Source: Rhodoligotrophos sp. CJ14 (GTDB lineage: Bacteria > Pseudomonadota > Alphaproteobacteria > Rhizobiales > Im1). Taken from it: 64,000 nt of DNA. This document shows positions 61,821 through 64,000 of this stretch, piece after piece. Every line of letters starts with the position of its first letter. Position 1 is the first letter of the stretch. A model generated the notes under the pieces. The model saw only the letters and a list, made by a program, of their open reading frames with translations, was not told the origin of the DNA and ran no database searches. A program made the translations under genes and the position numbers. The stretch covers positions 2,509,516 through 2,573,515 of the forward strand of contig NZ_CP133319.1 in the NCBI RefSeq assembly GCF_038811545.1. The letters run 5' to 3'.

Positions 61821-63727
61821 ACCAAAGCCTCGTGCCTCACTCCGGGCTGTATGCCGGAAACCGCTTCCCCGTGCAGAACGAAATGCCCGGGCTCGATCTC
61901 CACTCGTCTCAGCTGGGTGTCAGCCAGGATACGGTAGGGTTCCGGCCATGCCGCGGGATTTGAGCCCGCACCGTTGCTCAGCATCGCGAGATCCATGGGA
62001 TGGTCGAGATCAGGCTCCGGTACCGCAGCCAGCAGCGCGCGAGTATAGGGATGGCGCGCACGTTCCCGGAACCGCTCACGTGGGGCCTCCTCTACGATCA
62101 TGCCGCGGCACATGACCAGTATACGCTCCGCGATATAGTCGACCACCGCGAGATTGTGGCTAATAAAAAGATAGGAAAGACCCAGCTTGTCTTGAAGATC
62201 TTTGAGCAGGTTCAAGATCTGCGCCTGAACAGACACATCGAGCGCCGAGACCGGCTCATCGCAAATCAAAAGATCCGGCTTCAGGGCCAATGCGCGAGCA
62301 ATCCCGATGCGCTGGCGCTGCCCTCCCGAGAAGGAGTGCGGATACCGCCCGAGAAAGCGCGGATCGAGGCCCACGAGCTGCATCAATTCCTTGGCGATCT
62401 CACGCCGCTGGCGGGATGTGCCGATGTCGTGGATGACCAGCGGCTCGGTGATGAGGTCCAGCACGGTCATGCGCGGATTGAGCGATGAGAACGGGTCCTG
62501 AAAGACCACCTGAACCGCGCGGCGATAGGCGTTGAGATCAGAGCCTTCAAGCTCCGGCACGTCGCGCATATGGCCGCCGAGCCTGAACTTCACCTGCCCC
62601 GCGTCAGGGCTCGCCGCCCGCACGATGATCTTGGCAGTCGTGGTCTTGCCACAGCCGGATTCACCCACGAGCCCCACCGATTCGCCGGAATGGATGGTGA
62701 AGCTCACATCCCGCAGCGCCAGCATTTCCTGCGTACCCCGCGGCTTGAACATGCTGCCCTTTCGCAGTGTGAAAGCCTTGCGCAAGCCATTAACCTGCAG
62801 CAGGGGCGCTCCCGTCTGCATGGCCTCGCGGCATTCCGCGAAATAGCCGCCGGCCACCGGCTCCACCTCGCGAATGGCCCTTAGCCGTTCGCCCGGTTCC
62901 ATATCGAAGCGAGGCACCGCATTCAGCAGCGCCTTGAGATAGGGGTGCTGAGGATCACGGAAGATCGCCTCGGTGGTTCCGGCTTCGACGATACGGCCGC
63001 GGTAGAGCACCACCACTTCGTCCGCCAGATTGGCGACGATGCCGAGATCATGAGTGATCATCAGCACCGCCATATGGAACTCTTGCTGAAGATCTTTGAT
63101 CAGCTTGAGGATCTGCGCCTGCACCGTCACATCGAGCGCAGTGGTCGGCTCGTCCGCGATCAGCAGCGCCGGCTGGCAGACCAGCGCCATGGCGATCATC
63201 GCCCGCTGACGCATGCCGCCTGATAGCTCGAAGGGATAGGTGTCGACCCCACGCTCGGGATCAACAAAGCCGACCAGCTTCAGCATGCGCGCGGTGGCGG
63301 CGCGTGCCTCCTGGCGGGATGATCCCATATGCAGTCTGTGCGCCTCGCCGATCTGATCACCGATCGTATGCAGGGGCGAGAGCGATGCCATGGGCTCCTG
63401 AAAGATGATCGAGATCCGGCCGCCGCGAATATTGCGCATCTGGTCCGAATCTGCCCCGAGCCGTACGAGATCGACCTCCGCCTTGCCAGTGCCGGCGAGC
63501 TTGGGATCGCGGAGGATCATGGACCCGCCGGTGATCTTGGCAACCCGCGGCAGGATTCGCAGAATGGCCTGGCTGATCACCGTCTTTCCGGATCCGGATT
63601 CGCCAACCAGCGCGACGGTTTTCCCATGCGGAACCTCGAAAGAGACCCCGTCGACCGCTCTCACCCTGCCGGCCATGGTTTGAAAGTCGATAACCAGATT
63701 GTTGATCGAGAGCAGTGCCGGGCTCAT
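61817..63727 (-). CDS. Peptide-type ABC transporter, fused double ATPase (YejF/GsiA-like)
   Basis: A 636-residue protein with two complete ATPase domains. Domain 1: Walker [10 protein letters not shown], signature [16 protein letters not shown], Walker [13 protein letters not shown]. Domain 2: [10 protein letters not shown], signature [16 protein letters not shown], Walker [13 protein letters not shown]. The oligopeptide-type C-terminal extension follows each ([24 protein letters not shown]). Both overlaps (ATGA at each end) show a tightly coupled operon. Confidence 0.9.
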   Translation of the reverse strand: MSPALLSINNLVIDFQTMAGRVRAVDGVSFEVPHGKTVALVGESGSGKTVISQAILRILPRVAKITGGSMILRDPKLAGTGKAEVDLVRLGADSDQMRNIRGGRISIIFQEPMASLSPLHTIGDQIGEAHRLHMGSSRQEARAATARMLKLVGFVDPERGVDTYPFELSGGMRQRAMIAMALVCQPALLIADEPTTALDVTVQAQILKLIKDLQQEFHMAVLMITHDLGIVANLADEVVVLYRGRIVEAGTTEAIFRDPQHPYLKALLNAVPRFDMEPGERLRAIREVEPVAGGYFAECREAMQTGAPLLQVNGLRKAFTLRKGSMFKPRGTQEMLALRDVSFTIHSGESVGLVGESGCGKTTTAKIIVRAASPDAGQVKFRLGGHMRDVPELEGSDLNAYRRAVQVVFQDPFSSLNPRMTVLDLITEPLVIHDIGTSRQRREIAKELMQLVGLDPRFLGRYPHSFSGGQRQRIGIARALALKPDLLICDEPVSALDVSVQAQILNLLKDLQDKLGLSYLFISHNLAVVDYIAERILVMCRGMIVEEAPRERFRERARHPYTRALLAAVPEPDLDHPMDLAMLSNGAGSNPAAWPEPYRILADTQLRRVEIEPGHFVLHGEAVSGIQPGVRHEALV

Positions 63728-64000
63728 GCGGTCGTCCCACCGGGGAGGGTGATACCCAATGCCCGTGCATTCATCATCGTCGCGGCATTCAGTCCCACGC
63801 GGTTGCGCAAGGCCGCATTGAGCGCATGTTGCACCGCCGGCATGAAGGCTGGATGCTCGTGATCAAGGGTGATCCGCTTGCGCCCTGAGCGCAGAACCAG
63901 GCTCATCCACCCATTTTCCCTGTCGCGTCTCGTTGAGAAATATCGGAGGGAAACCCCATCGGTCTCGCGCCAGGCGATCTGCTTGCGCAAGGGTTCCGAA
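63724..64000 (-). CDS. Unknown protein, C-terminal part (cut by window edge)
   Basis: The frame is open to the end of the window, so only the last 91 or so residues are seen. They include WRETDGVSLRYFSTRRDREN, RKRITLDHEHPAF and ALRNRVGLNAATMMNARALG. No motif was recognised. Its stop overlaps the start of the double ATPase gene (ATGA), so it belongs to the transporter operon and may encode an enzyme or accessory protein acting on the transported compound. Confidence 0.6.
   Translation of the reverse strand, partial: SEPLRKQIAWRETDGVSLRYFSTRRDRENGWMSLVLRSGRKRITLDHEHPAFMPAVQHALNAALRNRVGLNAATMMNARALGITLPGGTTA

Overview
The window looks like chromosomal DNA from an alphaproteobacterium of the Hyphomicrobiales (Rhizobiales). 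The reasons are: GC content of roughly 60% by eye; a TIGR02300/FYDLN protein next to aroA and a tRNA-Ala; the N-acetylglutaminylglutamine amide (NAGGN) osmolyte genes; a Rhodopseudomonas-like cyclohexanecarboxylate cluster; and two promoter matches to the alphaproteobacterial general stress sigma factor EcfG (GGAAC-N16-CGTT). No transposase, integrase, phage gene, CRISPR array or rRNA was seen. Genes are dense. Only one stretch above 300 bp (43332-43710) lacks a gene.

Left part. 1-4850 is a cyclohexanecarboxyl-CoA (ali/bad) degradation cluster: aliB (cut by the window edge), aliA, badR (opposite strand), badH, badI. 4851-6217 holds a small acidic ORF and an orphan ORF of unknown function. 6218-11586 has a TetR regulator, a complete polar amino acid ABC transporter and an M20 amidohydrolase, which together suggest uptake and hydrolysis of an N-acyl amino acid. 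11684-20490 is a stress and envelope region: a YihY/BrkB membrane protein and a DUF892 protein, each behind an EcfG-type promoter; a second DUF892 protein; a lone SIR2-domain protein; a VOC protein; malonyl-CoA synthetase; a CDP-alcohol phosphatidyltransferase overlapping an alkaline-phosphatase-superfamily membrane enzyme; and a cytochrome b561.

Middle part. 20712-23208 has two tandem Asp/Glu-racemase-fold proteins, the second lacking both catalytic cysteines, and an aldo/keto reductase. 23215-30739 has an FtsK translocase with no membrane domain, then the NAGGN operon (asnO, ngg, M42 peptidase). 30985-40221 is a GntR-controlled operon for a sugar or sugar acid: binding protein, double ATPase, a fused double permease, an SDR, a 3-hydroxyacyl-CoA-dehydrogenase-like enzyme and two SMP-30/gluconolactonase paralogues. 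AidB, a class III aminotransferase and a sulfotransferase follow.

Right part. 44683-55409 is the best candidate for an undescribed catabolic system. It contains an IclR regulator, a flavin reductase, an LLM flavin monooxygenase, a Liv-type ABC transporter with a LivM-LivG fusion, a GMC oxidoreductase and an HpcH/HpaI aldolase on one strand, with a divergent amidohydrolase. A tRNA-Ala(GGC), the FYDLN gene and aroA form a housekeeping block, followed by a peptide/opine-type ABC operon that runs off the right edge.

Several convergent gene pairs end in compact inverted repeats built over their stop codons; in two cases the two stop codons pair with each other in the stem.
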